Below are positions 33,987 through 42,331 of a DNA stretch of 64,000 nt, piece after piece. The stretch is taken from NCBI GenBank assembly GCA_049297695.1, contig JBAQUT010000004.1, positions 10,286 to 74,285 on the forward strand. The letters are read 5' to 3'. The position numbers and the translations under genes are program-made. Source of the DNA: JACKLD01 sp049297695. Its GTDB lineage: Bacteria > Pseudomonadota > Alphaproteobacteria > UBA2136 > UBA6156. The notes under the pieces were generated by a model. The model was not told where the DNA came from. It saw nothing but the letters and a program-made list of their open reading frames with translations, and did not search any database. The number at the start of each line of letters is the position of its first letter. Within the stretch, counting starts at the first letter, position 1.

Positions 33987-35171
33987 ATGACTCTCAAACA
34001 GCCTCTCCGTGTTCTTCAGTTGATACCTGCCTTACATGAAGGGGGTACCGAGCAGGGCGCTGTGGATATGGCTTTTTATACTCGCACACATGGTGGAGTG
34101 CCCTTCATGGCTTCGGCAGGAGGGCGTTGGGCTGAGCACGTGAAGGCCCAAGGCATTCATCATACAACCCTCTCGTTGAACAGTAAAATGCCATGGTCTG
34201 TCGTGTGGAACATTTGGCGGATTTGGTACCTTATCCGTAAAAATAACATACATATTGTACACGCCCGCAGCCGCTTGCCAGCATGGTGTGGGTGGGTAGC
34301 TTGTAAGTTGACTGTTTTCAGGTGTGTTCGTTTTATAACAACCTTCCACGGAACCTATGGCCACGGGTCGTCCCTTAAAAAAGGGTACAACCGTGTTATG
34401 CTGAAAGGCCCCTATGTGATTGCTAACTCCAATTTTATTGCGCGCCATATTACCACCGAATATGGCTACCCGCCCGACCATATTGTGGTAGCGGAGAGAG
34501 GGGTGGACACCGCTGTGTTCAACCCAACCCTCTATTCATCCCGTCAGCAAAACGGTCTTCGTGCGGAGCTCAAAGTTCCCCCCCAAACGCCTCTCTTTGT
34601 TATGGTCGGGCGTTTAACCCGTTGGAAGGGGCACACGGTGCTGCTGGAAGCCTTGTCTCATTTAAAGGATATACCGTGGGTGTTGGCGCTTGCTGGAGAC
34701 AGTAAAAATCAGGCGTATCTGGATGAACTAAAGGCGTTGACGGTAACTTACGGTATTGCCGACCGTGTGCGGTTTTTGGGGCCGCGTCAGGATGTTGCTT
34801 TGCTAAATGTTACAGCGGACATCGCCCTGAGTTGTTCGGTGGAGCCCGAAGCCTTTGGGCGTGTGGCTATTGAGGCGATGGCGATGGGAACGCCCATTGT
34901 TGCCAGTGCCCACGGCGGCAGCCTGGATACGGTGGTGGATGGTACAACAGGTTGGCTTGTACCCCCGGGCGACGCGGATGCTTTGGCCCATACCATCTGT
35001 AGGGCTCTAAAAACTCCCAAAACACTGGAAAACATGGGCAAGAAAGCCCGAACCCATGTTCTGGCGCGCTTTACCAGCGCCCATACCTGCGCCGCCGAGT
35101 GGAGCGCTTATGAGAAGGTGATGGGTAGCCCTGCCACAGGTGGGTATGCCAAGCGTAAGCCGAAGACTTGA
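33987..35171 (+). CDS. Glycosyltransferase, GT4 family
   Basis: This 394-residue GT-B fold enzyme has an N-terminal half with LQLIPALHEGGTEQGAVDMA and HIVHARSRLPAWCGW. The C-terminal half has VGRLTRWKGHTVLLEAL and the nucleotide-sugar-binding EPEAFGRVAIEAMAMGTPIVASAHGG segment, whose ExFG...E spacing is typical of GT4 retaining transferases. It probably acts in lipopolysaccharide or capsule synthesis at the inner membrane face. No other polysaccharide genes are adjacent. Confidence 0.85.
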   Translation: MTLKQPLRVLQLIPALHEGGTEQGAVDMAFYTRTHGGVPFMASAGGRWAEHVKAQGIHHTTLSLNSKMPWSVVWNIWRIWYLIRKNNIHIVHARSRLPAWCGWVACKLTVFRCVRFITTFHGTYGHGSSLKKGYNRVMLKGPYVIANSNFIARHITTEYGYPPDHIVVAERGVDTAVFNPTLYSSRQQNGLRAELKVPPQTPLFVMVGRLTRWKGHTVLLEALSHLKDIPWVLALAGDSKNQAYLDELKALTVTYGIADRVRFLGPRQDVALLNVTADIALSCSVEPEAFGRVAIEAMAMGTPIVASAHGGSLDTVVDGTTGWLVPPGDADALAHTICRALKTPKTLENMGKKARTHVLARFTSAHTCAAEWSAYEKVMGSPATGGYAKRKPKT

Positions 35172-35221
35172 CCCAAACCGAACTTGCCCACAACCATGGC
35201 GGGTAACAAGAAAGCTTGGGT

Positions 35222-35695
35222 ATGAAACGTTGTTTGCTGGCTGTGGATATGCAAGGGTTTTTCCGCCCGTCACCGGGCATGGTGTCCCAAATCAACCAAA
35301 TGGCCCAAACCATGCCGACGGCGGCCACCATGATGAAGCACGATGAATCGAAGGTGCCGCTGGCCAAATTTGGCAAGCCTGTGCCCATGGATACGGGGCT
35401 GGTGATTGGGTGCAGCAACGTATTTGATAAGTTCGGGTTTGCCGTACCGCCTGCTGCGTTGGAGTGGCTGAAAGCCCAAAACCCTGACGAGGTGTTGGTG
35501 GCGGGCGGGCATACCGATGGCAATGTGCTCTCGGCGGGGTTGGATGTGTTCAACGCCGGCATGAAACCCGTGATTGTACCCCTGCTGTGCTACGGAAACG
35601 ATTGGTACATGCACACCGTGGCCGCCAAAATATGGGAACAAGAGCTGGGTAAGGTGTACCAAAGCGTGGCCGAACTGAAGTTTGGAGGTTTTTGA
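35222..35695 (+). CDS. Isochorismatase-like fold protein lacking the catalytic Cys
   Basis: This 157-residue protein has the cysteine-hydrolase (isochorismatase-like) plan: AVDMQ with the family Asp (residue 9), a central segment, then VLVAGGHTDGNVLSAGLDVFNAGMKPVIV. The position where the family has its nucleophilic Cys is Asn101. The helix and strand around it are otherwise well kept. It may bind a ligand without hydrolysis. I chose the ATG at 35222; a TTG two codons earlier is possible. The stop overlaps the start of a small lipoprotein gene. Confidence 0.6.
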   Translation: MKRCLLAVDMQGFFRPSPGMVSQINQMAQTMPTAATMMKHDESKVPLAKFGKPVPMDTGLVIGCSNVFDKFGFAVPPAALEWLKAQNPDEVLVAGGHTDGNVLSAGLDVFNAGMKPVIVPLLCYGNDWYMHTVAAKIWEQELGKVYQSVAELKFGGF

Positions 35696-36033
35696 TGCGG
35701 ATGCTGCTGGTGGTTGCAGGTTCCCTTCTCGCCACAGGCTGCAGCCCCGCGTTGCAGGAAAACTTTAACCATGCTTACCGGAAAGACATGGAGCAGCTTC
35801 AAACCCGGGAATGGGCAGCTGAATTTAAACAGTTTTTTGCGGTGGACGAAGTGTATCGCTCGTACGCGCTGAAAGAAAAAGAAGCCGAACGGGATGTATG
35901 CTTCCACTCCAACAGCCAGCGCCGCATTATCCGCCAAGAAGGCATCTCGGACCATATGGATTACACATGGTGCGTGATGGCTCCTCCGGCGGATAACCTC
36001 GGCAGCCGAATGGATGGCCGGCCGGATGTTTAA
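35695..36033 (+). CDS. Small lipoprotein
   Basis: This 112-residue protein has a short signal and lipobox LATGC (Cys16). The mature part is helical and charged, with two Cys residues (DVCFHS, TWCVM) that may pair. It is not a family I recognise. TTGGAGG precedes the ATG, and the start overlaps the stop of the isochorismatase-like gene, so they are co-translated. Confidence 0.65.
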   Translation: MRMLLVVAGSLLATGCSPALQENFNHAYRKDMEQLQTREWAAEFKQFFAVDEVYRSYALKEKEAERDVCFHSNSQRRIIRQEGISDHMDYTWCVMAPPADNLGSRMDGRPDV

Positions 36034-36257
36034 CGACTCTGGGCAATATCAAAGGTAATTTTTGAAATTCGCCGCCGCTCTTCTTTTTGTGATGCTTGTT
36101 TGTTGGTATCAAAGCACGGTGCATCAGGCACGAGTGTATGAGAGCGTGTAGGGTCTCCATTGGCTGCTTTTTTTGTAAACCGCTGGTTTACTATTGTGTC
36201 GCCTCTTAAATCGCGACGAAAGTTATCTGTTTGGTTATGGCCATTTTTGTAAATCAT
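36030..36257 (-). CDS. Hypothetical small basic protein, 75 aa
   Basis: I do not recognise this small charged frame, rich in Arg, Lys, Asp and Asn, with no membrane segment. AAAGGA lies about 8 bases before the ATG, which supports translation. It converges on the lipoprotein gene with a 4-base overlap. The composition is AT-richer than the backbone. Confidence 0.45.
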   Translation of the reverse strand: MIYKNGHNQTDNFRRDLRGDTIVNQRFTKKAANGDPTRSHTLVPDAPCFDTNKQASQKEERRRISKITFDIAQSR

Positions 36258-36313
36258 GATTTTGTCCTTTGGTAGGTTGAAAGTGTAAATAGAGAAAAAA
36301 TGATAAATACGTT

Positions 36314-36333
36314 TAAAAGGCCCCTAGCGGGGC
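36314..36333 (-). terminator. Intrinsic terminator, minus strand
   Basis: The stem GCCCC/GGGGC (36320-36324 with 36329-36333) is followed on the minus strand by a T-run (AAAA at 36315-36318 on the plus strand). It suits the end of the minus-strand frame at 36450-36671. The rest of 36258-36449 shows no gene. Confidence 0.6.
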
Positions 36334-36449
36334 ATCAACATGGCCATGGAAGCGTGTTGATGAATCATGAGTGGTTTTATAATGTATCCACATGAGGTGC
36401 GTCAACTAAAAAAACACCCAAAGGTGGTTTTCCTCCAATATAAGGAACA

Positions 36450-36671
36450 TTAATCGGTGATGCTCTTACCGTCGTCCGTTAACCGCGCAGGAATAAGGGA
36501 TACGGATACAGTGCCGCGGGCCAAGGGTTCCTCACGAGATTGAGGCTCATGCGGTGTCGTTGAAAGTGCCGTACCGAGTTGTCTCCAATAAGTTTGGCAT
36601 TCTTGGAGGGAGGCCCTTCCACCCAAGCTACGAAGGTTGCGGTTCATAACTTCGTCGGAGGGTTTGTGCAT
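36450..36671 (-). CDS. Hypothetical small protein, 73 aa
   Basis: I do not recognise this frame. It is polar, without membrane segment, starting MHKPSDEVMNRNLRSLGGRA and rich in Arg, Ser and Glu. The ribosome binding site is weak (GAAAGAAA). A terminator 120 bases downstream supports a real transcript. The gap from 36672 to 36833 holds a CTGCCCTTAGGGCAG hairpin without a T-run. Confidence 0.35.
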   Translation of the reverse strand: MHKPSDEVMNRNLRSLGGRASLQECQTYWRQLGTALSTTPHEPQSREEPLARGTVSVSLIPARLTDDGKSITD

Positions 36672-36833
36672 GGTCGTTTCTTTCTTCAGTCATACGGAAT
36701 TCCCTTCCGCTTGGGGTACGTGGATATAACAAAAATATGTGAAATGAAGCTGCCCTTAGGGCAGAATAAACAGGCTTACGCGAGTGTTTAAATGCATCAT
36801 TTCAAGCAGTGTATAAAACCCCAAACAACCTTG

Positions 36834-37787
36834 TCAACCAGAAATCTTCCTCAACATATCCTTCACGGCCTTCACCCGTGCTTTTTGCCCTGCCGCGTTA
36901 GCGCGGTGGCCGCACAACTCCACCCAATACAGGCGGCTGATGGGGTGGGCGGCATGCAAGGCCAAGGCGCTTTCGGGCGGGCACACCATATCCAACGCGC
37001 CTTGCACGATGTGGAGCGGGATGTGGGCGATTTTGGAAATATTGTTCAAAAGTTGATTGGGGGCGAGGAAACACCCTTGGCTATGGTAGTGGGCGCCCAC
37101 TAGGTTCATGGCCATTGCGGCAGGAGTAGGTGTTACAGCTTCTTCAATCTCCATCAAATTGGGGACTGGTTCGCAACAGGCTAAGGCGTATCGCGACCAT
37201 GCACTGCAAGCATTTTTGGCCTTAGTTTTATCTTTACCTTGAAGGGTTTTTAACAGTTTGGCCATAACATGTTTGCCGTCGGGCGCACCCACCGATTCGC
37301 ACATTTGGCGGTACGCCACAGGGTGAAACCGTGCAACACCATTTGGCCCTTCAAACCATGCGTTCTCTCGGGATGTGCCCAAATAGGCCCCGCACACCAC
37401 TAAACCCAACACACGAGAAGGGTAAGCCTCGGCATAGGCTAAGCCCAAAGCGCATCCCCAACTATATCCCATAACAATCCATGATTGGATTCCAAGGTGG
37501 TGACGAAGCTTTTCGATATCCGCTACTAAGTGGTGCGCGGTGTTATTCTGTAAACGTCCCAATGGTTTACTTTTTCCACATCCACGTTGGTCAAAAGCGA
37601 TGATATGGCAGCGTATGGGGTCGGCCGAACGGCGATGTTTGTCCGAGATACCTCCTCCCGGCCCCCCATGCAACATCAACACAGGAACCCCCTTCGGATT
37701 CCCGCTCTGCTCATAGTACATGGTGTGGCCGTCGGAGAGTTTCAGGTGGCCGGTTTTGAACGGCTGGATGTCGGGATAAAGGCTCAT
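36834..37787 (-). CDS. pip: Proline iminopeptidase-like alpha/beta hydrolase
   Basis: This 317-residue peptidase has the S33-family marks: LMLHGGPGGG (oxyanion region), FDQRGCGKS, the nucleophile elbow GYSWGCALGLAYA with catalytic Ser, and a C-terminal His in ELCGHRAN. It removes N-terminal proline from peptides. The usual GGSWG is GYSWG here. A promoter, TTGCCC, 17 bases and CAAAGT, lies 6 bases before the ATG on the minus strand, giving a leaderless start; it overlaps the thrS promoter. Confidence 0.8.
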   Translation of the reverse strand: MSLYPDIQPFKTGHLKLSDGHTMYYEQSGNPKGVPVLMLHGGPGGGISDKHRRSADPIRCHIIAFDQRGCGKSKPLGRLQNNTAHHLVADIEKLRHHLGIQSWIVMGYSWGCALGLAYAEAYPSRVLGLVVCGAYLGTSRENAWFEGPNGVARFHPVAYRQMCESVGAPDGKHVMAKLLKTLQGKDKTKAKNACSAWSRYALACCEPVPNLMEIEEAVTPTPAAMAMNLVGAHYHSQGCFLAPNQLLNNISKIAHIPLHIVQGALDMVCPPESALALHAAHPISRLYWVELCGHRANAAGQKARVKAVKDMLRKISG

Positions 37788-37793
37788 AGGGGC

Positions 37794-37840
37794 ACTTTGT
37801 ACCAGAACATCTTGGCGGGCAAGCCGATTTGCGCTAGGTT
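37794..37840. promoter_or_regulatory. Overlapping divergent promoters of pip and thrS
   Basis: On the minus strand, TTGCCC (37822-37817), 17 bases and CAAAGT (37799-37794) serve pip. On the plus strand, TTGGCG (37812-37817), 17 bases and TAGGTT (37835-37840) serve thrS. The two -35 boxes share a base, so polymerase can hardly occupy both. Confidence 0.5.
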
Positions 37841-37877
37841 GCAGCGGTTAACCCCATTCATAACAGGAGAGAGTGCC

Positions 37878-39941
37878 ATGGTGCGCATTACGTTGCCCGA
37901 CAGTTCCATCAAAGAGTTTGCGGGCACCACCACCGGTACTACCGTGGCGGAAAGCATTGGGGCAGGTTTGGCCAAAGCCGCGCTGGCCGTGGAAGTGAAT
38001 GGCAAACCGCAGGATATGGACAGCCCCATTGCGGTCGATGCCACCCTGAGCATTGCCACCCTGAAATCTCCCCTTGGGCTGGATACCGCCCGCCACACGC
38101 TGGCCGCCCAAGTGCTGGCCCGCACCGTGAAAGAGATGTACCCCACCGCCAAACTGGCCATTGGCCCCACCATTGAGAACGGCTGCTATTACGACATTGA
38201 ATTTGCCAAAGCTATTTCCAGCGATGACTTGCCGAAGATTGAGGAACGGATGAAAGCCATCATCGCCCAAGGGTTTGCGGTGAAGCGCGAGCATTGGGAA
38301 CCTGCCAAGGTGCGAGCATATTTTGAATCCAAGGGCGAGCCCTACAAGGTGGAACTTGTGGACGGCGCGGTGGAAAAAGGCGAGTTGGTGGAGGGGAAAT
38401 ATCTTTCCGTGTACCGCCAGATGGACGGGGAGAACGAGGTGTTTCTCGACCTCTGCCGCGGGCCCCACGTACCGAGTTTTGGCAAGCTGACGCTGGCGTT
38501 CAAGGTGAACACGTTGGCCGGTGCCTACTGGCGCGGAGATAGTACCAAACAACAATTGACCCGCATTTACGTGGTAGCCTTTGCCACGCAGAAAGAGCTG
38601 GATGCCTACCTGACCATGCGGGAAGAAGCCGAAAAGCGCGACCACCGGAAGATTGGCCCCGCGCTGGATTTGTTCCACTTCCAAGAAGAAGCGCCCGGAC
38701 AAGCATTTTGGCATGCGGGGGGCTGGACACTGATGCTGGAAATGGAACACTTCATCCGTGAAAACCTGCGCCGCTACGATTATAAGGAAGTTAATACGCC
38801 GAAATTGGTTAATAAACGGCTCTATGAAGCCAGTGGGCATTGGCAAAATTACCGCGAAAATGGTTTTGTGTTTTCAGACCCTGTTATTCAACCCATTATT
38901 GAACCTTCCAACTACCCAGACCAACAGAAAAAGACGATTGGTGACTTAGCCAAACAGCTCGATGCGTTGGATATCCATATGCTGAAGCCGATGAACTGCC
39001 CTTGCCACGTGCAGATTTTCAACCAAGGGATTAAAAGTTACCGTGATTTGCCGTTACGGATGTCTGAATTTGGCTGCTGCATGCGGAATGAAGCGAAGGG
39101 CGCATTGCATGGGTTGATGCGTGTCACATCCATGACCCAAGATGATGCCCATATCTTCTGTACTGCTCAGAATATGGAAGAGGAAATCATTACCCTGTGC
39201 AAACTCATTGATGAAGTTTATAAGCCGTTTGGTTTTACTCAATACAGCGTACGTTTAGCCACACGTCCTGAAAAACGTGTTGGAGATGATGCCTTGTGGG
39301 ATGCTGCCGAGAAAGGGTTAGCGGATGCCTGCGCAAAACGAGGAATACCTTTGACCATTGCTGCTGGTGATGGGGCATTTTATGGGCCCAAATTGGAGTA
39401 TCACCTTACCGATGCCATTGGCCGCAGCTGGCAATGTGGTACCATTCAATTGGACTTCAATTTACCTCAGCGCCTAAGTGCATTTTATACAAATGAACAA
39501 GGCGAAAGGGTGAACTGCGTGATGATTCACCGTGCTCTGTTTGGTTCAATTGAACGCTTCATCGGCATTTTGATTGAAAACTACGAAGGCAAATTCCCCG
39601 TGTGGTTGGCGCCGACGCAAGCGGTGGTGATTCCGATTTCCGACAAGCAGTCCGAGTATGCCGAGACGGTGCGGAAGGCGTTGTTTGAGGCCCCAGTTGT
39701 AACCGCCACGGGCGGGTTGCGCGTGGAAGTAGATGCCAGCAACGAACGCATGCAGAAGAAGATTCTGGTGGCCCAGCAACGGAAGGTTCCCTACATGTTG
39801 GTGGTAGGGGCTAAGGAGGCCGAAACCGGCACCGTGGCCGTACGCCTGCGGGATGGTACCGACCTTGGCGCCATGCCGCTGGCCGATTTTGTGGCCCGCG
39901 TGAAGGGCGAGGTGGATGGGCGTAAAGACCAAGGATGCTAG
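37878..39941 (+). CDS. thrS: Threonyl-tRNA synthetase
   Basis: This 687-residue class II synthetase charges tRNA-Thr. It has a TGS domain, an editing domain, a catalytic core with the zinc ligands Cys (NCPCH, about 373), His (GALHG, about 410) and His (MIHRA, about 549), motif 2 RNEAKGALHGLMRV with TQDDAHIF, and an anticodon-binding domain. The start follows CAGGAGAGAG; a longer frame upstream overlaps pip and is not conserved-looking. Two oddities: about 35 residues (near 340-370) extra between GHW and the LKPMNCP motif, and a core (about 38780-39590) that is AT-richer than both ends. Confidence 0.93.
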   Translation: MVRITLPDSSIKEFAGTTTGTTVAESIGAGLAKAALAVEVNGKPQDMDSPIAVDATLSIATLKSPLGLDTARHTLAAQVLARTVKEMYPTAKLAIGPTIENGCYYDIEFAKAISSDDLPKIEERMKAIIAQGFAVKREHWEPAKVRAYFESKGEPYKVELVDGAVEKGELVEGKYLSVYRQMDGENEVFLDLCRGPHVPSFGKLTLAFKVNTLAGAYWRGDSTKQQLTRIYVVAFATQKELDAYLTMREEAEKRDHRKIGPALDLFHFQEEAPGQAFWHAGGWTLMLEMEHFIRENLRRYDYKEVNTPKLVNKRLYEASGHWQNYRENGFVFSDPVIQPIIEPSNYPDQQKKTIGDLAKQLDALDIHMLKPMNCPCHVQIFNQGIKSYRDLPLRMSEFGCCMRNEAKGALHGLMRVTSMTQDDAHIFCTAQNMEEEIITLCKLIDEVYKPFGFTQYSVRLATRPEKRVGDDALWDAAEKGLADACAKRGIPLTIAAGDGAFYGPKLEYHLTDAIGRSWQCGTIQLDFNLPQRLSAFYTNEQGERVNCVMIHRALFGSIERFIGILIENYEGKFPVWLAPTQAVVIPISDKQSEYAETVRKALFEAPVVTATGGLRVEVDASNERMQKKILVAQQRKVPYMLVVGAKEAETGTVAVRLRDGTDLGAMPLADFVARVKGEVDGRKDQGC

Positions 39942-41056
39942 GTACGAGGATGCTAGGTACTAGGTTGCGGGCTACTCCAGTTGATGGGGCGGCCTTGGTG
40001 CTGCTTGTGGTTGCGTGTGTTTATGCGTGGATGAAACCCATGTGGGATTGGGATGTCATTCCCTACCTTGCGTTGGCGTTTCATGCCCAAGGGCTGGATT
40101 GGCCCGCGGCCCATGCCGCCGTATATGCTTGGGTAGCCGCGTTGCCAGAACCGTGGAGCACCGATTTGCTGACCCGCGACGTGTACCGCGCCAGCGTGGC
40201 GGCGGATGCCGAGAGTTTGCGGCAGGTGGGCGGGTTTTATCAGGCTCGGGTGGGGTATTACGGGCTGCTGGCGGCGTTGGAATATGTGGGGGTTACCCCT
40301 GCCATAGCCGTGCAGGGTATCAACCTTGTGGGGCAGGTGGTGTTGGGAGGCACGATATGGGCATGGTTGCGGCCCTATGTGCGCGGGGTGTGGTGGCAGG
40401 TAGGGTTATGGATGCTGTTGTACGCGGTTTTGCTGTTCAACCCCACGGTGATGAAACTGGCCCGCTGGAGCAGCCCCGATGGGTTGGTGGCCGCGTTGTA
40501 CGTGCTGGGCATGTACGGCGTGGTGCGGCACCGTTCTCCATGGGCGGCAGCGGCGTGGCTGGTCATGGTGCTGTTGCGGCCCAACACGGCCTTGTGGCTG
40601 GCCCCTGTGGCGATGTGGGCGTGGTGGCAGGCACGGTACATGATGTGGCCCTTGCTGGGTGTGGGCATGGTGGCGGTGGCCATACAATGGCTTTTCCCCA
40701 ACTACCCCCTCAGCGTGGTGTGGCAACACACGTTTGGCTTCCCTTACACCCACCCCGCCGAGGTGCATTTAGCGTGGACGCACGATGTTTACATGGCCAC
40801 CTTCAAAAACCGCATAGGCCTGCTGCACGGGCGGGATGCCGTGGTGTGGGGCCTGATGGCCGCCTGCACGGGGCTTATGTGGGCCACCCAAGCCCCTGTG
40901 CGCTGGCTGGCCACGGCCGTGATGGCGGGGGCGTGCCTGCAACTTGCAGTGTTCCCCGCCTTTTGGGAGCGGTATTTTGGTGGAATAGCGATTTGTTTAG
41001 TACTTATGGCTCTATCGGCACTCATAAAGCCCAAACCATACCGCGCTGAACCTTAA
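39935..41056 (+). CDS. Multi-spanning membrane protein, 373 aa
   Basis: I do not recognise the family. About nine hydrophobic helices and Trp-rich loops resemble GT-C type glycosyltransferases or EpsG-like proteins, with WDWDVIPYLALAF after the first helix and LLRPNTALWLAP in the middle, but no catalytic motif is certain. The start is unclear: ATG at 39935 and 39950 lie in a short direct repeat (ATGCTAGGTAC twice) and the first overlaps thrS by 7 bases. It lies in the usual thrS-infC interval. Confidence 0.6.
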   Translation: MLGTRMLGTRLRATPVDGAALVLLVVACVYAWMKPMWDWDVIPYLALAFHAQGLDWPAAHAAVYAWVAALPEPWSTDLLTRDVYRASVAADAESLRQVGGFYQARVGYYGLLAALEYVGVTPAIAVQGINLVGQVVLGGTIWAWLRPYVRGVWWQVGLWMLLYAVLLFNPTVMKLARWSSPDGLVAALYVLGMYGVVRHRSPWAAAAWLVMVLLRPNTALWLAPVAMWAWWQARYMMWPLLGVGMVAVAIQWLFPNYPLSVVWQHTFGFPYTHPAEVHLAWTHDVYMATFKNRIGLLHGRDAVVWGLMAACTGLMWATQAPVRWLATAVMAGACLQLAVFPAFWERYFGGIAICLVLMALSALIKPKPYRAEP

Positions 41057-41625
41057 TGCCGTGTTGAAGATATGGTTGGCTCTGGTGCGTTTGTTGGGCG
41101 TTTATCCTCAAACCCCGCAGCTGTTATTTCTTCGGCACGTTTTTGGGCTTGCGCGTAACGGCCCCGAACGAGTTCATGTTTGGTATAGAGACTCAACCTC
41201 GTGTTGATAACGCGCTCCCGTTTTTCCTGAGATAATTCCACGGCCTCCACATACAGCTTGGATGCCGCGATTTCATCCATCAGGCTTTTAAGCATGAGAT
41301 TGCGCGCCATGTGTGGTTTTTGCTCAAAGAATCTTTGACGGGCTCGGTGATATTCATAACTTCCACGAGAGTCTAAAATTGTTACCGATAAAAATTTCTT
41401 TATGTCAATAATTTGAATGGGCGATGAATCATTCGGATCAAGTACTTGGAAACTTTTAATGCTGGCATTACCAGTTAACTTACTCAGAAACTCCAAATAG
41501 AAATCTGACACTCTTTGGGCATTATATATAGCCAGTGTACGACCACTTTCATCGAGAGATTCTAATTCTTTCTTCAACTCATCCATTGGATTTTGGATGG
41601 TTTGGTTGGACTTTGTGACGAACAT
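41053..41625 (-). CDS. Hypothetical 190-aa helical protein, AT-rich
   Basis: I do not recognise this soluble protein. It is charged and mostly helical, with a short central hydrophobic part (SPIQIIDIKKFLSVTIL). AGAGGTG lies before the ATG. It is AT-rich, lies opposite to the surrounding genes between thrS and infC, and overlaps the membrane gene by 4 bases at the stops. It is probably an acquired gene. Confidence 0.6.
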   Translation of the reverse strand: MFVTKSNQTIQNPMDELKKELESLDESGRTLAIYNAQRVSDFYLEFLSKLTGNASIKSFQVLDPNDSSPIQIIDIKKFLSVTILDSRGSYEYHRARQRFFEQKPHMARNLMLKSLMDEIAASKLYVEAVELSQEKRERVINTRLSLYTKHELVRGRYAQAQKRAEEITAAGFEDKRPTNAPEPTISSTRH

Positions 41626-41743
41626 GGAACACCTCTTTATGTATACTTGTATTTATAAAAAAACAAGGCTTCGTCAACCCCCTTGCTTTTTGGCCATTTG
41701 TTTGGCATAGCTAACCCAACATCAATCAACAGGAGTGACTCCC

Positions 41744-42331
41744 ATCGGTCGTTTTCGCGGTAAACCAGACAGAAACTGGCAGTACGAGCATCGCATCAAC
41801 GAAATGATCCGCATCCCGCAAATCCGCGTGGTGGGGCCCGAAGGCGAGAACTTTGGCATTATGGCCACCCGCGACGCGCTGTTCAAAGCCCGCGAGTTTG
41901 AGCTGGATCTGGTGGAAATCTCCCCTAACGCCTCGCCGCCTGTGTGTAAAATATTGGATTACGGCAAATTCCGCTTCCAAGAGCAAAAACGTAAGCGCGA
42001 AGCTAAAAAGAACCAGATTATCCAAGAAACCAAAGAGCTGGTGTTCCGCCCTGGTACGGAAGAAAACGATTATCAGGTGAAACTCCGCAAAATCAAAGAG
42101 TTTTTAGCCGAGGGCAACAAAGCCAAAATCAACCTGCGCTTCAAAGGCCGCGAGGTAACCCACATGGAGATTGGCCAAGAGATGCTGACCCGTTTGGTGA
42201 ACGACACCGCCGACGTGGCCAAGGTGGATTTCCGCTCCGCCAAGGTGGAAGGGCGGTTTTTGGTGCTGATTCTCTCTCCAGGTGGTAAAGGCGGTAATGC
42301 TCCTAAAAAACCTGAAACGCCTACCGCGTAA
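41744..42331 (+). CDS. infC: Translation initiation factor IF-3, probable ATC start
   Basis: This roughly 195-residue IF-3 binds the 30S subunit and controls start-site choice. The N-domain has HRINEMIRIPQIRVVGPEGENFGIM; the C-domain has KFRFQEQKRKREAKKNQ and a VTHMEIGQEMLTRLV segment. AGGAG at 41731-41735 is 8 bases before an in-frame ATC (41744), the right spacing. The GTG at 41735 overlaps the ribosome binding site and is too close. IF-3 genes often use rare AUU/AUC/AUA starts for autoregulation, so ATC is the better choice. rpmI and rplT do not follow. The last 11 bases overlap a convergent gene. Confidence 0.85.
   Translation: MGRFRGKPDRNWQYEHRINEMIRIPQIRVVGPEGENFGIMATRDALFKAREFELDLVEISPNASPPVCKILDYGKFRFQEQKRKREAKKNQIIQETKELVFRPGTEENDYQVKLRKIKEFLAEGNKAKINLRFKGREVTHMEIGQEMLTRLVNDTADVAKVDFRSAKVEGRFLVLILSPGGKGGNAPKKPETPTA

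Noticed and set aside
36745..36770. CTGCCCTTAGGGCAG hairpin as a terminator
   Set aside because: No T-run on either strand follows it closely; it may be an operator but nothing supports this.
40015..41049. Plus-strand frame in another phase of the membrane-protein gene
   Set aside because: It is Arg/Gly/Cys-rich without helices, while the other phase gives regular membrane helices.
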